A stretch of 64,000 bases of DNA from Dyella monticola (GCF_003363155.1 NZ_QRBE01000001.1:737325-801324), one strand, 5' to 3'. Shown: positions 45,897 through 57,924, counted from the first letter of the stretch. Numbers and translations: made by a program. The notes: generated by a model not told the origin, from the sequence alone.

Positions 45897-48464
45897 TTAA
45901 AGCAACGCTTTGAGTCGATAGAGCGCTTCAAGCGCCTCGCGCGGTGCAAGCGCATCCGGATCGATATCCTGCAATGCGCGTTCCACCACCGACGGTGGCG
46001 AGACGAACAGGCCCATTTGCGGTGAAGGCTCGTGTTGCGGCTTTGCCGCGTGCGTGTACATGCCGTTTTCCAGCGCGGCCAGCGTCTTGCGTGCATCGGT
46101 AATGACCGATTTCGGCAAGCCGGCCAACGCGGCCACCTGCAGGCCGAAACTGCGATTGGCAGGGCCTTCCTTCACCGCATGCATGAAGACGAGCTGGTCG
46201 CCATATTCGACGGCATCCAGATGCACGTTGGCGATACTGGTGTATTCGGAGGCAAGTTCTGTCAGCTCGAAATAGTGCGTAGCAAACAACGTATACGCCT
46301 TGCTGCTTGCAGCCAGATGCACCGCAGCTGCGCGTGCCAGAGCAAGACCATCGTAGGTGCTGGTGCCGCGGCCCACTTCATCCATCAACACCAGGCTGTG
46401 CGGCGTGGCGTTGTGCAAAATATTGGCCGTTTCACTCATTTCCACCATGAAGGTAGATTGGCCACGCGAAAGATCGTCGCCCGCGCCGATGCGTGTAAAG
46501 ATGCGATCGATCGGGCCGATCACGACGCGCGACGCCGGCACGTAGCTGCCGATATGCGCCAGGAGCACGATCAGCGCGTTCTGGCGCATGTAGGTCGATT
46601 TACCGCCCATGTTCGGGCCGGTGATCACCAGCATACGACGGTTTTCGTCCAGCATCAGATCGTTCGGCTCGAACGGTTCCTCGCGTACTTTTTCTACGAC
46701 AGGATGACGGCCGCGTTCGATCAGAAGGCCGGGCTCGTCGGTGAGTTCCGCTGCGTTCCAATCCAGCGCTTCGGCGCGCTCGGCGAGCGTGCACAGCACA
46801 TCGAGTTCCGCCATGGACGCGGCGGCATGCTTGAGTGGTTCCAACTGTTCGATAAGCGTATCGAGCAAGGCTTCATACAAAGCGCGCTCGCGCATCAGCG
46901 AGCGCTCCTTGGCGGAAAGCACTTTATCTTCGAAGGCTTTCAGTTCTTCGGTGATATAGCGTTCGGCATTCTTGGTGGTCTGCCTGCGGGTGTAGTGCGT
47001 GGGCGCCTTTTCCGACTGTGCTTTGCTGATCTCGATGTAATAGCCGTGCACGCGGTTGTAACCCACTTTTAGCGTGGAGATGCCACTGGCGGCTTTCTCG
47101 CGTTCTTCCAGCTCGACGAGGTATTGATCGGCGTGTGTGGCCAGGCGGCGCAGTTCATCGAGTTCTGCGTCGTAGCCATCGGCCATGATGCCGCCATCGC
47201 GTAACAGCACGGGCGGCTGTTCGATGATGGCTTGCTTGAGCAAGGCGGCCGTGACCGCGTGATCACCGATGCCGTTGACCAGGTCGTGCAGCAGCGGACT
47301 ATCCATGCTGGCGATCGATTCGCGCAAACGTGGCGCGGCCGCAAGCCCATCTCTCAACGTGGAAAGATCGCGTGGCCGTGCCGAACGCAAGGCGACGCGC
47401 GCAAGAATGCGTTCCAGATCGCCGATGCCACGCAATTGCTCGCGCAACGTATCGTAGCGGCGCGTTTCGATCAGTGCGCCGATTGCCTGGTGTCTGCGGC
47501 GCAATGTGTCGCGTGAACGCAGCGGACGATTCAGCCAGCGACGCATCAGGCGCGCGCCCATCGGCGTAACGGTTTCATCGAGCACGCCAAGCAATGTGTG
47601 CTCGATGCGTCCGCTCGGATGGGTATCCAATTCCAGATTGCGACGGGTGGCGGCATCGAGCGCAATCGTTTCACTCGCGCTTTCCACCGCCATGCCCGAA
47701 AGGTGCGGCAACGCGCTTTTCTGCGTCTCTTCTACGTAGCCGAGCAAACAACCCGCCGCGGCAATGGCCAGTGGCAGGTTGTCGACACCGAAGCCTGAAA
47801 GGTCGCGCGTACCGAAAAAGCGATTGAGTTCGCGCCGCGCCGCATCGCCATCGAAATGCCACGGCGGCCGCTTGCGCACACCGGGCAGGGTGCTGACCAG
47901 CTTCGGCCACGCAACGTCTTCGCCAACCAGGGTTTCGGCCGGTTGTAGGCGTGCCAGTTCCGCGGCGAGCGTTTCGGCATTCGGTACTTCGCTCAGCAAA
48001 AAGCGGCCACTGGACAGATCGGCCCATGCCAGGCCATAGCTGTTGTGCGGGCCGGCGGCGATCGCCAGCAACAGATTGTCGCGGCGTTCTTCCAACAGCG
48101 CGGCATCGGTGACCGTTCCCGGCGTGACGATGCGTACCACCTTGCGCTCCACCGGTCCTTTGGCAAGTGCCGGGTCACCGATCTGTTCGCAGATCGCCAC
48201 CGACTCGCCCAACCGCACCAACTTGGCCAAGTAATTTTCGACCGCGTGATAGGGCACGCCGGCCATCGGAATCGGCTGTCCCGCCGATTGCCCGCGCTGC
48301 GTGAGCGTGATGTCCAGCAAGCGTGCCGCTTTGCGCGCGTCTTCGTAGAACAGCTCATAGAAATCGCCCATGCGGAAGAACAGCAGCACGTCCGGATGCG
48401 CGGCCTTGGCGGCGAGGTATTGACGCATCAGCGGGGTGTGCAGCGAGAGTTCGTCCTGATTCAT
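45897..48464 (-). CDS. mutS: DNA mismatch repair protein MutS
   Basis: An 855-residue Mut[12 protein letters not shown] places the mismatch-wedging Phe36 and Glu38 exactly as in E. coli, [13 protein letters not shown] is Walker [16 protein letters not shown] is Walker B/signature, and [10 protein letters not shown] is the H-loop. The C-terminus keeps a short tetramerisation tail. Divergent from pncC. Confidence 0.97.
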   Translation of the reverse strand: MNQDELSLHTPLMRQYLAAKAAHPDVLLFFRMGDFYELFYEDARKAARLLDITLTQRGQSAGQPIPMAGVPYHAVENYLAKLVRLGESVAICEQIGDPALAKGPVERKVVRIVTPGTVTDAALLEERRDNLLLAIAAGPHNSYGLAWADLSSGRFLLSEVPNAETLAAELARLQPAETLVGEDVAWPKLVSTLPGVRKRPPWHFDGDAARRELNRFFGTRDLSGFGVDNLPLAIAAAGCLLGYVEETQKSALPHLSGMAVESASETIALDAATRRNLELDTHPSGRIEHTLLGVLDETVTPMGARLMRRWLNRPLRSRDTLRRRHQAIGALIETRRYDTLREQLRGIGDLERILARVALRSARPRDLSTLRDGLAAAPRLRESIASMDSPLLHDLVNGIGDHAVTAALLKQAIIEQPPVLLRDGGIMADGYDAELDELRRLATHADQYLVELEEREKAASGISTLKVGYNRVHGYYIEISKAQSEKAPTHYTRRQTTKNAERYITEELKAFEDKVLSAKERSLMRERALYEALLDTLIEQLEPLKHAAASMAELDVLCTLAERAEALDWNAAELTDEPGLLIERGRHPVVEKVREEPFEPNDLMLDENRRMLVITGPNMGGKSTYMRQNALIVLLAHIGSYVPASRVVIGPIDRIFTRIGAGDDLSRGQSTFMVEMSETANILHNATPHSLVLMDEVGRGTSTYDGLALARAAAVHLAASSKAYTLFATHYFELTELASEYTSIANVHLDAVEYGDQLVFMHAVKEGPANRSFGLQVAALAGLPKSVITDARKTLAALENGMYTHAAKPQHEPSPQMGLFVSPPSVVERALQDIDPDALAPREALEALYRLKALL

Positions 48465-48530
48465 GCGGTCGTCTTGGCGTTATGGGGCGGAGCGAGTACA
48501 ACAGAGAATTTGCAAGACGCGGAGTTTCGC

Positions 48531-49040
48531 ATGGAGTTGTCGCCGGTTCCTACTGATGCCGAGCTAGGCTCGTGGGCCCAGCGCGTTGCCACGGCAATGC
48601 TGCAGCACGGGCTGATGCTGGTCTGTGCTGAATCCTGCACGGGCGGCTGGATTGCCAAAGCGCTGACCGATCTTTCCGGCAGCTCCGCCTGGTTCGAGGC
48701 GGGTGTCGTGAGCTACAGCAACACGGCCAAAATCGCATTGCTGGACGTGAAGCCGCAAACGCTTGAGCGCACCGGCGCAGTAAGCGAGGAAACCGCACTG
48801 GAGATGGCCTCCGGCGCGCTGGAGCGCTTCCAGGCCGGCGTCGCGGTCGCGGTCACCGGCATCGCCGGGCCAACGGGCGGGACACCGGAAAAACCGGTGG
48901 GCACGGTGTGGATCGGTTGGCAGCGGCGAGGCGACCGGCCGCGCGCCAGGTTGTTCCATTTTCCCGGCGACCGTGAAGCCGTCCGCCGGCAGACCGTGGC
49001 GGCGGCCCTCGACGGCGTACTGGAAATGCTGACGAACTGA
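48531..49040 (+). CDS. pncC: Nicotinamide-nucleotide amidohydrolase (CinA C-terminal domain)
   Basis: The ATG at 48531, six bases after GGAG, gives 169 residues; the upstream open frame is antisense to mutS. LVCAESCTGGWIAKALTDLSGSSAWFEAGVVSYSN contains the catalytic serine region, with VAVTGIAGPTGGTPEKPVGTVWIG downstream. It deamidates NMN to NaMN in NAD recycling. It lacks the COG1058 N-terminal domain of full CinA. Confidence 0.93.
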   Translation: MELSPVPTDAELGSWAQRVATAMLQHGLMLVCAESCTGGWIAKALTDLSGSSAWFEAGVVSYSNTAKIALLDVKPQTLERTGAVSEETALEMASGALERFQAGVAVAVTGIAGPTGGTPEKPVGTVWIGWQRRGDRPRARLFHFPGDREAVRRQTVAAALDGVLEMLTN

Positions 49041-49166
49041 TCAGAAATTAATCAACAGCCCCAGCTTGACCGGTGTGGGATACTTAAAACCCTGCATCCC
49101 AGCCCGTGAGACAACCACGCGGCATCATGCTCGCCACGACCACAACGAACAGCGGAACCTAAGACG

Positions 49167-50201
<1,035 letters not shown>

Positions 50202-50203
50202 CG

Positions 50204-50833
50204 ATGAGCGAGCGGCGGTTGCGGATTCTTCTCGTTGGCGCATCGGGCACGCTGGGTCGGGCGGTGGAAGCCGAGCTGAGCCAGCGCCACGACGTCATTG
50301 CTGCCGGCCGCAACTCCGGCAACATCCGCATCGATCTCACGGATGTCGCGAGCATCCAGCGCGCGCTGAAACAGGCCGGTGAACTCGATGCGGTGGTCGG
50401 TGCCACCGGCAACGTCACCTTTGCGCCGCTGGCGGATTTCAAACCCGCGGCCTTCGGTGAATCACTGCATACGCTGGGGATCACCGACAAGCTGCTTGGG
50501 CAGGTAAATCTTGCCCTGGCAGCACGCGATCATCTGCGCGACGGCGGTTCGATCACGCTCACCACCGGCATCCTGTCCGAGCAGCCGATTGTGGCGGGCA
50601 GTTCCGCCAGCCTGGTCAACGGTGCGGTGGAGGCATTCGTACGCGCCGCGGCCATCGAGCTTCCGCGTAGGTTACGCATCAACGTAGTGAGCCCCAACGT
50701 GCTGACCGAGGCGATGCCGGCCTATGCGCCGTTCTTCCGCGGTTTCGAGCCAGTGAGCGCTGCGCGTGCGGCGCTGGCGTTCAGTCGTAGCGTGGAAGGG
50801 GCGCAGACCGGGCAGGTCTACAAGGTTTTCTGA
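50204..50833 (+). CDS. Short-chain dehydrogenase-like protein
   Basis: A 209-residue SDR-fold protein starting two bases after recA. ILLVGASGTLGRAVEAEL is the NAD(P) loop, VVGATGNVTFAPL is the NAG-like block, and INVVSPNVLTEAMP the PG-like block. The canonical catalytic YxxxK is not visible: the matching segment reads SSASLVNGAVEAFVRA, so Tyr and Lys are missing. It may be a binding or regulatory SDR. Its place between recA and recX is unusual. Confidence 0.82.
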   Translation: MSERRLRILLVGASGTLGRAVEAELSQRHDVIAAGRNSGNIRIDLTDVASIQRALKQAGELDAVVGATGNVTFAPLADFKPAAFGESLHTLGITDKLLGQVNLALAARDHLRDGGSITLTTGILSEQPIVAGSSASLVNGAVEAFVRAAAIELPRRLRINVVSPNVLTEAMPAYAPFFRGFEPVSAARAALAFSRSVEGAQTGQVYKVF

Positions 50834-50883
50834 GGTTGCTTTCGCGTGCTCGCCTTGGAAGTGAAAACTGATCGCTCACCGCG

Positions 50884-51375
50884 ATGAAGAAACGCCCCGA
50901 CGATCCCAACGCCAAGCCCAAAGCCAGTGCCTACAACAAGGCGCTGGGCCTGCTCGCGCGCCGTGAACATTCCCGCAAGGAGCTGCGCCAGAAACTGGAT
51001 CGCGGCGGCTACGCTCGCGATGAAGCCAGCGAAGCGCTGGACCGCCTCGGCGAACAGCATTATCAGGACGACGAACGCTTTGCCGAAACCCTGATGCGCA
51101 ATCGTTCCTCCCAGGGCTACGGCCCCATGCGCCTGCGTGCGGAGCTGAAAAGCCACGGACTGTCGGATGCGCGCATCCGCAGCCTGCTCGATGCCGCCGA
51201 CATCGATTGGGCGCAGTTGGCCGCCACCCAATTGCGCCGCCGCTACGGTGCTGCGGGCAGCGCAGACCCAGCCGAACGCGCGCGCCGGGCGCAATTCCTC
51301 TTGCGCCGAGGCTTCCCCGCCGCCACAGTACGGGATGTAACCCACGCCGACGTGGATGACGCTACCGACGAATAA
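50884..51375 (+). CDS. recX: Regulatory protein RecX
   Basis: A 163-residue RecX made of three-helix repeats: ALGLLARREHSRKELRQKL, LDRLGEQHYQDDERFAETLMRNRSSQGYGPMRLRAELKSHG and the C-terminal FLLRRGFPAATVRDV. It modulates RecA filament assembly. The start lies 50 bases after the SDR gene. Confidence 0.93.
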   Translation: MKKRPDDPNAKPKASAYNKALGLLARREHSRKELRQKLDRGGYARDEASEALDRLGEQHYQDDERFAETLMRNRSSQGYGPMRLRAELKSHGLSDARIRSLLDAADIDWAQLAATQLRRRYGAAGSADPAERARRAQFLLRRGFPAATVRDVTHADVDDATDE

Positions 51376-51453
51376 CCCCTGAGGCCTTTGCGGGCCGTGC
51401 AAGGGGCGGTCGCGTCGCCGTTTGGCGTCCTCCTTCCCTATGCCCTGACTTCA

Positions 51454-54090
51454 ATGAAAACCGCTGACATCCGTTCTGCTTTTCTCGAGTACTTCCGCTC
51501 CAAGGATCACACCATCGTGCCCTCCAGCTCGCTGGTGCCGGCCAACGACCCGACCTTGCTGTTCACCAATTCGGGCATGGTGCAATTCAAGAATGTGTTC
51601 CTCGGGAGCGAGAAGCTGCCCTACGTGCGCGTCGCCGATGTGCAGCGTTGCCTGCGCGCCGGCGGCAAGCACAACGATCTGGATTCGGTGGGTTACACCG
51701 CACGCCATCACACCTTCTTCGAGATGCTGGGCAATTGGTCGTTCGGCGATTACTTCAAGCGCGACGCGATTCGTTACGCGTGGGAATTGCTCACCGGTGT
51801 CTTCAAGCTGCCGGCAGAAAAGCTGTGGGTCACCGTCTATCACACGGATGACGAGGCTTACGGCATCTGGTCCAAGGAAATGGGCGTGCCGGCCGAGCGT
51901 ATCGTACGCATCGGCGACAACAAAGGTGCGCCATACGCCTCCGACAACTTCTGGCAGATGGCCGATACCGGCCCGTGCGGTCCGTGTTCGGAAATCTTCT
52001 ACGACCACGGCCCTGGCGTAGCGGGCGGGCCGCCCGGCTCGCCCGATGAAGACGGTGATCGCTACATCGAGATCTGGAACCTGGTGTTCATGCAGTTCGA
52101 TCGCGCGCCGGACGGCACGCTCTCGCCACTACCGGCGCCGTGCGTGGATACCGGCATGGGCCTGGAACGCCTCGCGGCCGTGTTGCAGCACGTGCATTCC
52201 AACTACGAGATCGATTTGTTCCAGCACTTGATCAAAGTGGCTGCGGCGCTTACGAAAACGCCCGATCTCTCCAATCAGTCGCTGCGGGTGATCGCCGATC
52301 ACATTCGTGCGTGTTCTTTCCTCATCGTGGACGGCGTGTTGCCTTCCAACGAAGGCCGCGGCTACGTCCTGCGCCGGATCATCCGCCGGGCCTTGCGTCA
52401 TGGCTGGATGCTGGGTGTGCGCGGCGATTTCTTCTGGAAGATGGTGCACCCGCTGGTGGAGGAAATGGGCGCGGCTTACGCCGAACTTGCTGCCAAGCAA
52501 TCCTTCGTGGAAGAAGCCCTGCGCAACGAGGAACAGCGCTTCGGTGAAACGTTGGAGCACGGCATGCGCCTGTTCGACGAGATCGCTGCCAAATCCGGCA
52601 AGACGATCGCCGGCGACGATGCATTTCGTTTGTACGATACGTATGGTTTCCCGGTCGATCTCACGGCGGATATCGCGCGTGAACGTGGTTTGAATGTGGA
52701 CATGGCCGGTTTCGAGCGGGCCATGAAAGAACAGCAAGAGCGCAGTCGCGAGGGTAGTCGTTTTACGGCCAAAGGCCAGATGCCGGCGGAGCTGGCCAGC
52801 CAGCTCGCGCCCACGACGTTCCTGGGCTATGAAGCCTTGTCCAGCCGCGCGAACAAGGTGGTCGGTATCGTGCGCGCCGGCAAACAAGTCGATCAACTCG
52901 CCGAAGGCGAGGAAGGTCTGGTCATGCTCGATCGCACACCGTTCTACGCCGAATCCGGCGGACAGGTAGGCGATACTGGCGTGCTTTTGAACGGCGCCGG
53001 TCGTTTCGATGTCAGCGACACCATCAAGATGGGCGGCGTATTTTTTGGTCATGCCGGCCGCTGGCACGGCGCACAGCCGCTGCGCACGGGCGACGTCGTG
53101 GATAGTGATGTGGACACCTCGCGCCGCCAGGCCACTGTGCTCAATCACTCTGCCACGCATCTGCTGCACGCCGCACTGCGCCAGGTGCTCGGTACCCACG
53201 TTACGCAGAAAGGCTCGCTGGTGGCTCCCGACCGCCTGCGCTTCGATTTCGCGCACTTCAAGCCCGTCACGCGCGAGGAACTGGCGACGATCGAAACATT
53301 GGTGAATGACGAAGTGCGCCATAACGTCGAAGCCGAAGTGCGCCACATGGCATACGACGACGCGATCGCGTTCGGAGCCATGGCCTTGTTCGGCGAAAAA
53401 TACGGCGATGAGGTACGCGTGCTGAAAATGGGCGATTTCTCCACCGAACTGTGCGGCGGCACACACGTCGGTCGTACCGGTGACATCGGCCTGTTCAAGA
53501 TCGTCAGCGAAGCAGGCGTGGCTTCCGGCGTGCGTCGTATCGAGGCGGTTACCGGTGCGGGTGCGCTAGCGTATGTCGCCAATGAAGAGCGTCGTCTAGG
53601 CGAGTTGTCACAACTGCTTTCCACCAGCGGCGACGACGTCGCCGAGAAACTGCGGCAATTGCTTGATCGTCAGAAGAAGCTCGAACGCGAACTCGATTCG
53701 CTGCGCGCCAAAGCGGCCGGTTCCATGACGGGCGACCTCGCGCAAACTGCGCAGGACGTTGGCGGCATCAAAGTTGTTGCCGCGCGCCTGGAAGGGCTCG
53801 ATGCGAAAGCGCTTCGCGATGGCGTGGATCAACTCAAGCAACAACTCGCCGATTGCGTGGTGGTGCTGGCGGGCGCCATCGATGGGCGTGTTTCGCTGGT
53901 TGCTGGCGTGAATGGCAAAGCGAGCGGACGTATCAAGGCGGGCGACGTGGTTGCGCACGTTGCCAATCAGATCGACGGAAAAGGCGGTGGCCGACCGGAT
54001 ATGGCGCAAGGCGGTGGTGTGGACAAACCACAATTGTCTGACGTCTTGACGGGTACAGTGGCCTGGATCGGTAAACAGTTGGCGAGTTGA
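51454..54090 (+). CDS. alaS: Alanyl-tRNA synthetase
   Basis: An 878-residue AlaS from ATG 51454 ([14 protein letters not shown]), the conserved N-terminus; the frame open to 51388 is not needed. [14 protein letters not shown] and [33 protein letters not shown] are class II catalytic blocks. The editing domain has [13 protein letters not shown] and [15 protein letters not shown], and the C-terminal oligomerisation domain ends in [13 protein letters not shown]. alaS-csrA order is conserved in gammaproteobacteria. Confidence 0.97.
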   Translation: MKTADIRSAFLEYFRSKDHTIVPSSSLVPANDPTLLFTNSGMVQFKNVFLGSEKLPYVRVADVQRCLRAGGKHNDLDSVGYTARHHTFFEMLGNWSFGDYFKRDAIRYAWELLTGVFKLPAEKLWVTVYHTDDEAYGIWSKEMGVPAERIVRIGDNKGAPYASDNFWQMADTGPCGPCSEIFYDHGPGVAGGPPGSPDEDGDRYIEIWNLVFMQFDRAPDGTLSPLPAPCVDTGMGLERLAAVLQHVHSNYEIDLFQHLIKVAAALTKTPDLSNQSLRVIADHIRACSFLIVDGVLPSNEGRGYVLRRIIRRALRHGWMLGVRGDFFWKMVHPLVEEMGAAYAELAAKQSFVEEALRNEEQRFGETLEHGMRLFDEIAAKSGKTIAGDDAFRLYDTYGFPVDLTADIARERGLNVDMAGFERAMKEQQERSREGSRFTAKGQMPAELASQLAPTTFLGYEALSSRANKVVGIVRAGKQVDQLAEGEEGLVMLDRTPFYAESGGQVGDTGVLLNGAGRFDVSDTIKMGGVFFGHAGRWHGAQPLRTGDVVDSDVDTSRRQATVLNHSATHLLHAALRQVLGTHVTQKGSLVAPDRLRFDFAHFKPVTREELATIETLVNDEVRHNVEAEVRHMAYDDAIAFGAMALFGEKYGDEVRVLKMGDFSTELCGGTHVGRTGDIGLFKIVSEAGVASGVRRIEAVTGAGALAYVANEERRLGELSQLLSTSGDDVAEKLRQLLDRQKKLERELDSLRAKAAGSMTGDLAQTAQDVGGIKVVAARLEGLDAKALRDGVDQLKQQLADCVVVLAGAIDGRVSLVAGVNGKASGRIKAGDVVAHVANQIDGKGGGRPDMAQGGGVDKPQLSDVLTGTVAWIGKQLAS

Positions 54091-54358
54091 CGCGCTGCAT
54101 ATGGACCAAGTGTCAAGAATTTGTATAGATTGCACCCTACGCGGGGGCTCGGCTAGTATCGGTCAGATATTGGCGTTGCCCGTTGCGGCGGCGTCGTAAG
54201 TGGCGAGTTGTCTTTCGGGGCAACTTGGTTGTTTGGAGCCGGGGAAGGCGGTAGGCCTTTGACGGACGCGAACGTCAGAACTGCATGTGGCTGTGCTCAG
54301 GGGTGAGGCAACAGCATGCAGATGGCCTGTGACCACAAGCATAAATGGAGTAGCAGCT

Positions 54359-54565
54359 ATGTTGATTCTGACCCGCAGGGTCGGTGAAACCCTGATGATC
54401 GGCGACGAGGTGACCGTTACCGTTCTTGGCGTAAAAGGCAACCAGGTTCGCATTGGCATCAATGCGCCCAAGAACGTTGCTGTGCACCGCGAAGAAATCT
54501 ACCAGCGCATCAAGGGCGAGAGCGAGAACGACGGCGGCGCCACCGGGGAATCGGGCGGGCATTGA
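54359..54565 (+). CDS. csrA: Carbon storage regulator CsrA
   Basis: A 68-residue RNA-binding regulator starting [24 protein letters not shown]. The C-terminal tail ([16 protein letters not shown]) is longer than in E. coli, as in xanthomonads (RsmA). It binds GGA motifs near ribosome binding sites; its own leader has GGAG before ATG 54359 and further GGA sites, allowing autoregulation. The 268-base gap after alaS shows no other gene. Confidence 0.96.
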   Translation: MLILTRRVGETLMIGDEVTVTVLGVKGNQVRIGINAPKNVAVHREEIYQRIKGESENDGGATGESGGH

Positions 54566-54646
54566 TGCCCCCTTTACCTTCCGGGCAGCGGCCGGTATCC
54601 TTTCCGGCTCCCGTGACCTCGTGTTGATGCTGCGGGAACAAAATTC

Positions 54647-54739
54647 GGAGAGATGCCCGAGAGGCCGAAGGGGCTCCCCTGCTAAGGGAGTATAGGGTCA
54701 AAAGCCTTATCGAGGGTTCGAATCCCTCTCTCTCCGCCA
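54647..54739 (+). tRNA. tRNA-Ser (anticodon GCU)
   Basis: A 93-base class II tRNA with encoded CCA. The acceptor stem pairs GGAGAGA with TCTCTCC. The anticodon arm CTCCC-CTGCTAA-GGGAG shows anticodon GCT, followed by a long variable arm and the T arm GAGGGTTCGAATCCCTC. Its 3' end is the likely attachment site of the downstream integrase. Confidence 0.97.
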
Positions 54740-54778
54740 AGTTTGTTTTTCCAAGCTGTCCCAGCAAGTCTCATAAGG

Positions 54779-54819
54779 TCCTGGAATTCCTTATTTACCG
54801 CAGGATTCCGGGATTTTTT
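54779..54819 (+). terminator. Terminator downstream of tRNA-Ser
   Basis: TCCTGGAAT (54779-54787) pairs with ATTCCGGGA (54805-54813), one G-U pair, followed by TTTTTT. Confidence 0.7.
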
Positions 54820-54861
54820 ATGCCTCAAGCTATCTCAGGCATTTTCTTGGTGGCTCGATAA

Positions 54862-54915
54862 TTTGTTGGTATATTTGCTGGTATCGACTTGCCGCTGGCA
54901 GGAGATACCAACAAA
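54862..54915. promoter_or_regulatory. Inverted repeat abutting the integrase start
   Basis: TTTGTTGGTAT (54862-54872) and ATACCAACAAA (54905-54915) are perfect reverse complements; the second arm touches the integrase ATG. Another GCTGGTAT copy lies between (54877-54884). They may be integrase arm-binding sites or an autorepression operator. Confidence 0.55.
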
Positions 54916-56091
54916 ATGCTGACCGATGCCTTCGTGCGTAGCGTGAAGCCCTCCGCTCGACCGCAGAAGCTCTCGGACGGTGGCGGTTTGCACTTGCTCG
55001 TCACCCCCACGGGCGGCCGCTATTGGCGCTACAACTATCGCGTTGCCGGAAAGCAAAAGACCTTGGCGCTCGGGGTTTATCCCGATGTGCGGCTAGCACA
55101 AGCGAGGGCTTGTCATCAGGAAGCCAGGCGCCAAGTGGCCGATGGCATCGATCCCTCGGCCAAGAAGCAGGCTTCCGCGCTGACCTTCGAGATGGTGGCG
55201 CGTCAATGGCACGCCCACTGGAAAATAGACCGGAATGAGCGACACGCGCACTACGTACTGAGCCGATTGGAGGCCGATGTTTTCCCGGAGATCGGCGCGT
55301 TGCCGTTGTCGGAAATCCCGACCTCTGCGTTTCGTCGCGCGGTCAAGAAGATCGAGGCCCGCGGTGCATTGGACATTGCCAAGCGCGTGCTGCAAACCTG
55401 TGGCCAAATTATGCGCTATGCAGTAGCCAACGATTTGGCATCTCACAATCCGGTCGCTGAAGTTAAACCTGCCGATGTGCTAAAGCCGCACAAGCGACGC
55501 AACTATCCGCGCGTGGGCGCCAAGGAGTTGCCGGGTCTTCTGCAGGACATCGACGCCTATGTGGGCAGTGAGCATACGTGCTTGGCGCTCCAATTGATGG
55601 TGTTGACCTTCGTCCGTACCTCCGAGCTGATCGGTGCGCGTTGGTCGGAGTTCGACCTGCAGGCGTCGCGCTGGGACATTCCGGCCGAGCGGATGAAAAT
55701 GAAGACGCCGCATATCGTGCCATTGAGTCAGCAGGCCAAAGCGGTCCTGAATAAGCTCAAGGCCATTTCCTTTGGGAACGAGCTGGTGTTCCCAGGCGAT
55801 GTGCGACCGACCCAGCCGATGAGCAACAACACCCTCCTTTATGCCTTGTATCGCATGGGCTATCGGGGACGCATGACCGGGCACGGCTTTCGTGGCGTGG
55901 CCTCGACCCTGCTGCATGAACAGGGTTGGCCGCATGAGCATATCGAGCTACAACTCGCTCATCAGGAGCGGGACGATACGAGCGCAGCCTACAATCATGC
56001 CCTCTACCTCAAACCACGGTCCACCATGATGCAGGCGTGGGCGGATCATTTGGACACCGTACGCCAACGTCCGCAGCAACTAGCGGCGTAA
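54916..56091 (+). CDS. Tyrosine integrase, P4 type with DUF4102 arm-binding domain
   Basis: A 391-residue integrase from ATG 54916, with AGGAG 11 bases upstream. Residues 1-85 form the DUF4102 arm-binding domain (LTDAFVRSVKPSARPQKLSDGGGLHLLV, LALGVYPDVRLAQAR). The catalytic residues are all present: Arg234 (TFVRTSELIG), His323 and Arg326 (HGFR), His349 (LAHQ) and Tyr359 (SAAYN). It would recombine the element at the adjacent tRNA-Ser. Confidence 0.95.
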   Translation: MLTDAFVRSVKPSARPQKLSDGGGLHLLVTPTGGRYWRYNYRVAGKQKTLALGVYPDVRLAQARACHQEARRQVADGIDPSAKKQASALTFEMVARQWHAHWKIDRNERHAHYVLSRLEADVFPEIGALPLSEIPTSAFRRAVKKIEARGALDIAKRVLQTCGQIMRYAVANDLASHNPVAEVKPADVLKPHKRRNYPRVGAKELPGLLQDIDAYVGSEHTCLALQLMVLTFVRTSELIGARWSEFDLQASRWDIPAERMKMKTPHIVPLSQQAKAVLNKLKAISFGNELVFPGDVRPTQPMSNNTLLYALYRMGYRGRMTGHGFRGVASTLLHEQGWPHEHIELQLAHQERDDTSAAYNHALYLKPRSTMMQAWADHLDTVRQRPQQLAA

Positions 56092-56098
56092 GGCTGTC

Positions 56099-56413
56099 TC
56101 AGTCGGCCATATATTTGCGGGGACGACCTGGCCGGCGCCGCACCAGAGGGTCAGCCTTGGGTGATTCCCGATAGCCTTCCGGATCGCTGATCCATGCTTG
56201 GAGCGCATCCGTTGCCCAAGCGCAAGCGCGCCCCCCTAGGTGGACGGGCAGGGGAAATCTCCCCGCGGCCATCCGTCGATAGAGGGTAGGGCGCGTCAAG
56301 GCAGTGATACGCAGCACATCGCGAATGCGGTAGAACGCAGGCGCCGGAACCGCACGATGATTTTCGCGTTCGGCCTCGCGCCATGGCTTTCCATCGTGCT
56401 TGCGGTCACTCAT
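56099..56413 (-). CDS. AlpA-family excisionase/regulator
   Basis: A 104-residue protein with a winged-helix core: FYRIRDVLRITALTRPTLYRRMAAGRFPLPVHLGGRACAWATDALQAWI, cited in parts, is the AlpA/MerR-like DNA-binding domain. AlpA proteins activate or act as directionality factors for P4-type integrases. It is convergent with the integrase gene, seven bases apart. AAGG precedes the start. The tail RRRPGRPRKY resembles an AT-hook. Confidence 0.85.
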   Translation of the reverse strand: MSDRKHDGKPWREAERENHRAVPAPAFYRIRDVLRITALTRPTLYRRMAAGRFPLPVHLGGRACAWATDALQAWISDPEGYRESPKADPLVRRRPGRPRKYMAD

Positions 56414-57070
56414 ATCAGTTACCTTCGTCGAACGGTTCGATCCGTCCCGTCATGCAGGAGAGCGAAGATCCTCCGCTCGGATGACTTCAACCGGAGACAG
56501 CCTAAGACTGCCTGAGATAGCGAACGTGCAAAACATGCTGGAGCAAGCATGGGCGTAGTTGCGCTCTTGGATCAGAGATTTCCAAGCGTCGGGCTGAACG
56601 TGCGCCGGGGAAGCGATTGTTGCCAGCGTCTCTACAGACCTTCGCCCTCATCCGGACGACATGCGCGGTGCTCGACCCCGCTATGGCGGCACCGTAGTGT
56701 GCATCGGCGTCATACGTGTGCACCCGGGCCAATGCTCCGCGTCTCTCCCGTTAGATCGTTGTAACCGCCGCGCTTCAATGGGCTCGTGTGCCGACCCGAT
56801 AAGGGCGCGGCCGCTCCTTCGCTGGGCTCGTGTTGAAACTTGTGTCGCTACGCTCGCCGTAGCAATGCGCTTCGATAGCGCCAATGACGCATCTCTCCTC
56901 TTGGATTGATCAAGCCTCTCCGCTTCGATAGCCGCGCGCGGCGATTCGTCAACGGTCTGCCCGCTCCTTCGCTGCGCTCCCGTGTGGCCCGTAGCCTACG
57001 GTGACGAATTCGCCTTCATCGCACGGCTTTGCCTCTCCGCGTCTTGAACAACCACTCGGAGAGACAAATC
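56414..57070. other. Island gap without a convincing gene
   Basis: No frame here has both a start signal and coding character. CCGCTCCTTCGCTG-GCTC occurs twice (56811-56829 and 56961-56979, 150 bases apart) and CTTCGATAGC occurs twice (about 56870 and 56926). Such repeated G/C-rich stretches are seen in spacer regions of related elements. The promoter of the methyltransferase gene is presumably in the right part. Confidence 0.5.
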
Positions 57071-57736
57071 ATGTTGACGCAAACCGATCAGCTCATACAT
57101 GGCGACTGCACCCAGGTGCTTCCCACGCTGCCGAGCGAGAGCATCGATCTCGTCGTAACCGATCCTCCATATTTCGTCCGCTACAAAGACCGAAGCGGTC
57201 GCTCCATTGCGAACGACGATGACCCTGGAAGCGTCCTCGGTGCATTTCACGATCTTTACCGCATCCTCAAACCAGACACCTTCTGCATTTCGTTCTACGG
57301 CTGGAATTCCATCGCCGCGTTCTTTGCCGCCTGGCAGCAAGCAGGTTTCCGCGCCGTCGGTCACATCGTTTGGTACAAGGGCTACACATCGCGACGCGGT
57401 TTCCTAAACGCACGCCACGAACAGGCTTATGTGCTTGCCAAGGGACGGCCGGCAAAGCCCATGCATCCGATCGATGACGTTCAGCCTTGGGAATACAGCG
57501 GCAACCTCGTGCATCCGACAGAGAAGGCCGTCAGCGTACTAAAACCGGTGATTCAGTCCTTCTCGTGTGCTGGCGACGTTACACTCGATCCGTTTGCAGG
57601 CTCCGGATCGACGCTTGTCGCCGCTGCTCTATCAGGTCGCCACTACCTTGGAATTGAGCTTGATGCTAAATATGTTGATCACGCGCGCCGGCGCCTCGCT
57701 GGCGTCGAACGTGCGAGAACTTCCGGGCTAATTTGA
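57071..57736 (+). CDS. Orphan DNA methyltransferase (beta-type N4/N6)
   Basis: A 221-residue protein from ATG 57071 (GGAG nine bases upstream). Motif IV DPPY (31-34) precedes motif I FAGSGST (174-180), the permuted beta order. HPTEKAVSVLKPVIQSFS is motif X. It methylates adenine N6 or cytosine N4. No restriction gene is adjacent and the target-recognition region is short, so it probably has an epigenetic or anti-restriction role for the island. Confidence 0.9.
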   Translation: MLTQTDQLIHGDCTQVLPTLPSESIDLVVTDPPYFVRYKDRSGRSIANDDDPGSVLGAFHDLYRILKPDTFCISFYGWNSIAAFFAAWQQAGFRAVGHIVWYKGYTSRRGFLNARHEQAYVLAKGRPAKPMHPIDDVQPWEYSGNLVHPTEKAVSVLKPVIQSFSCAGDVTLDPFAGSGSTLVAAALSGRHYLGIELDAKYVDHARRRLAGVERARTSGLI

Positions 57737-57801
57737 CCCCTCCGAGGCTGTCGTGCCCCTGCGCCGCAGCCTCGCTTCTTTTGCTGTTCGCCACCCTGGT
57801 C

Positions 57802-57841
57802 AACCGCATGCGGTTAGTGCGGTCCGCCACCAAAGGTGGCG
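57802..57841. promoter_or_regulatory. Palindrome and hairpin upstream of the small ORF
   Basis: AACCGCATGCGGTT (57802-57815) is a perfect 14-base palindrome, a possible operator. Ten bases later CGCCACC-AAA-GGTGGCG (57825-57841) is a perfect 7-bp hairpin. Both lie between the methyltransferase gene and the small ORF at 57925. Confidence 0.45.
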
Positions 57842-57924
57842 ACTGTCTGTGCCAATCGAAGGTAACGCCGCTTCGGAAAACGTGGATTTTGACGGAGCCG
57901 GTTTGATCCCTCCGGAGGATGAGC

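Noticed and set aside
56502..56732. 76-residue minus-strand frame in the island gap
   Set aside because: No ribosome binding site and no domain; considered chance.
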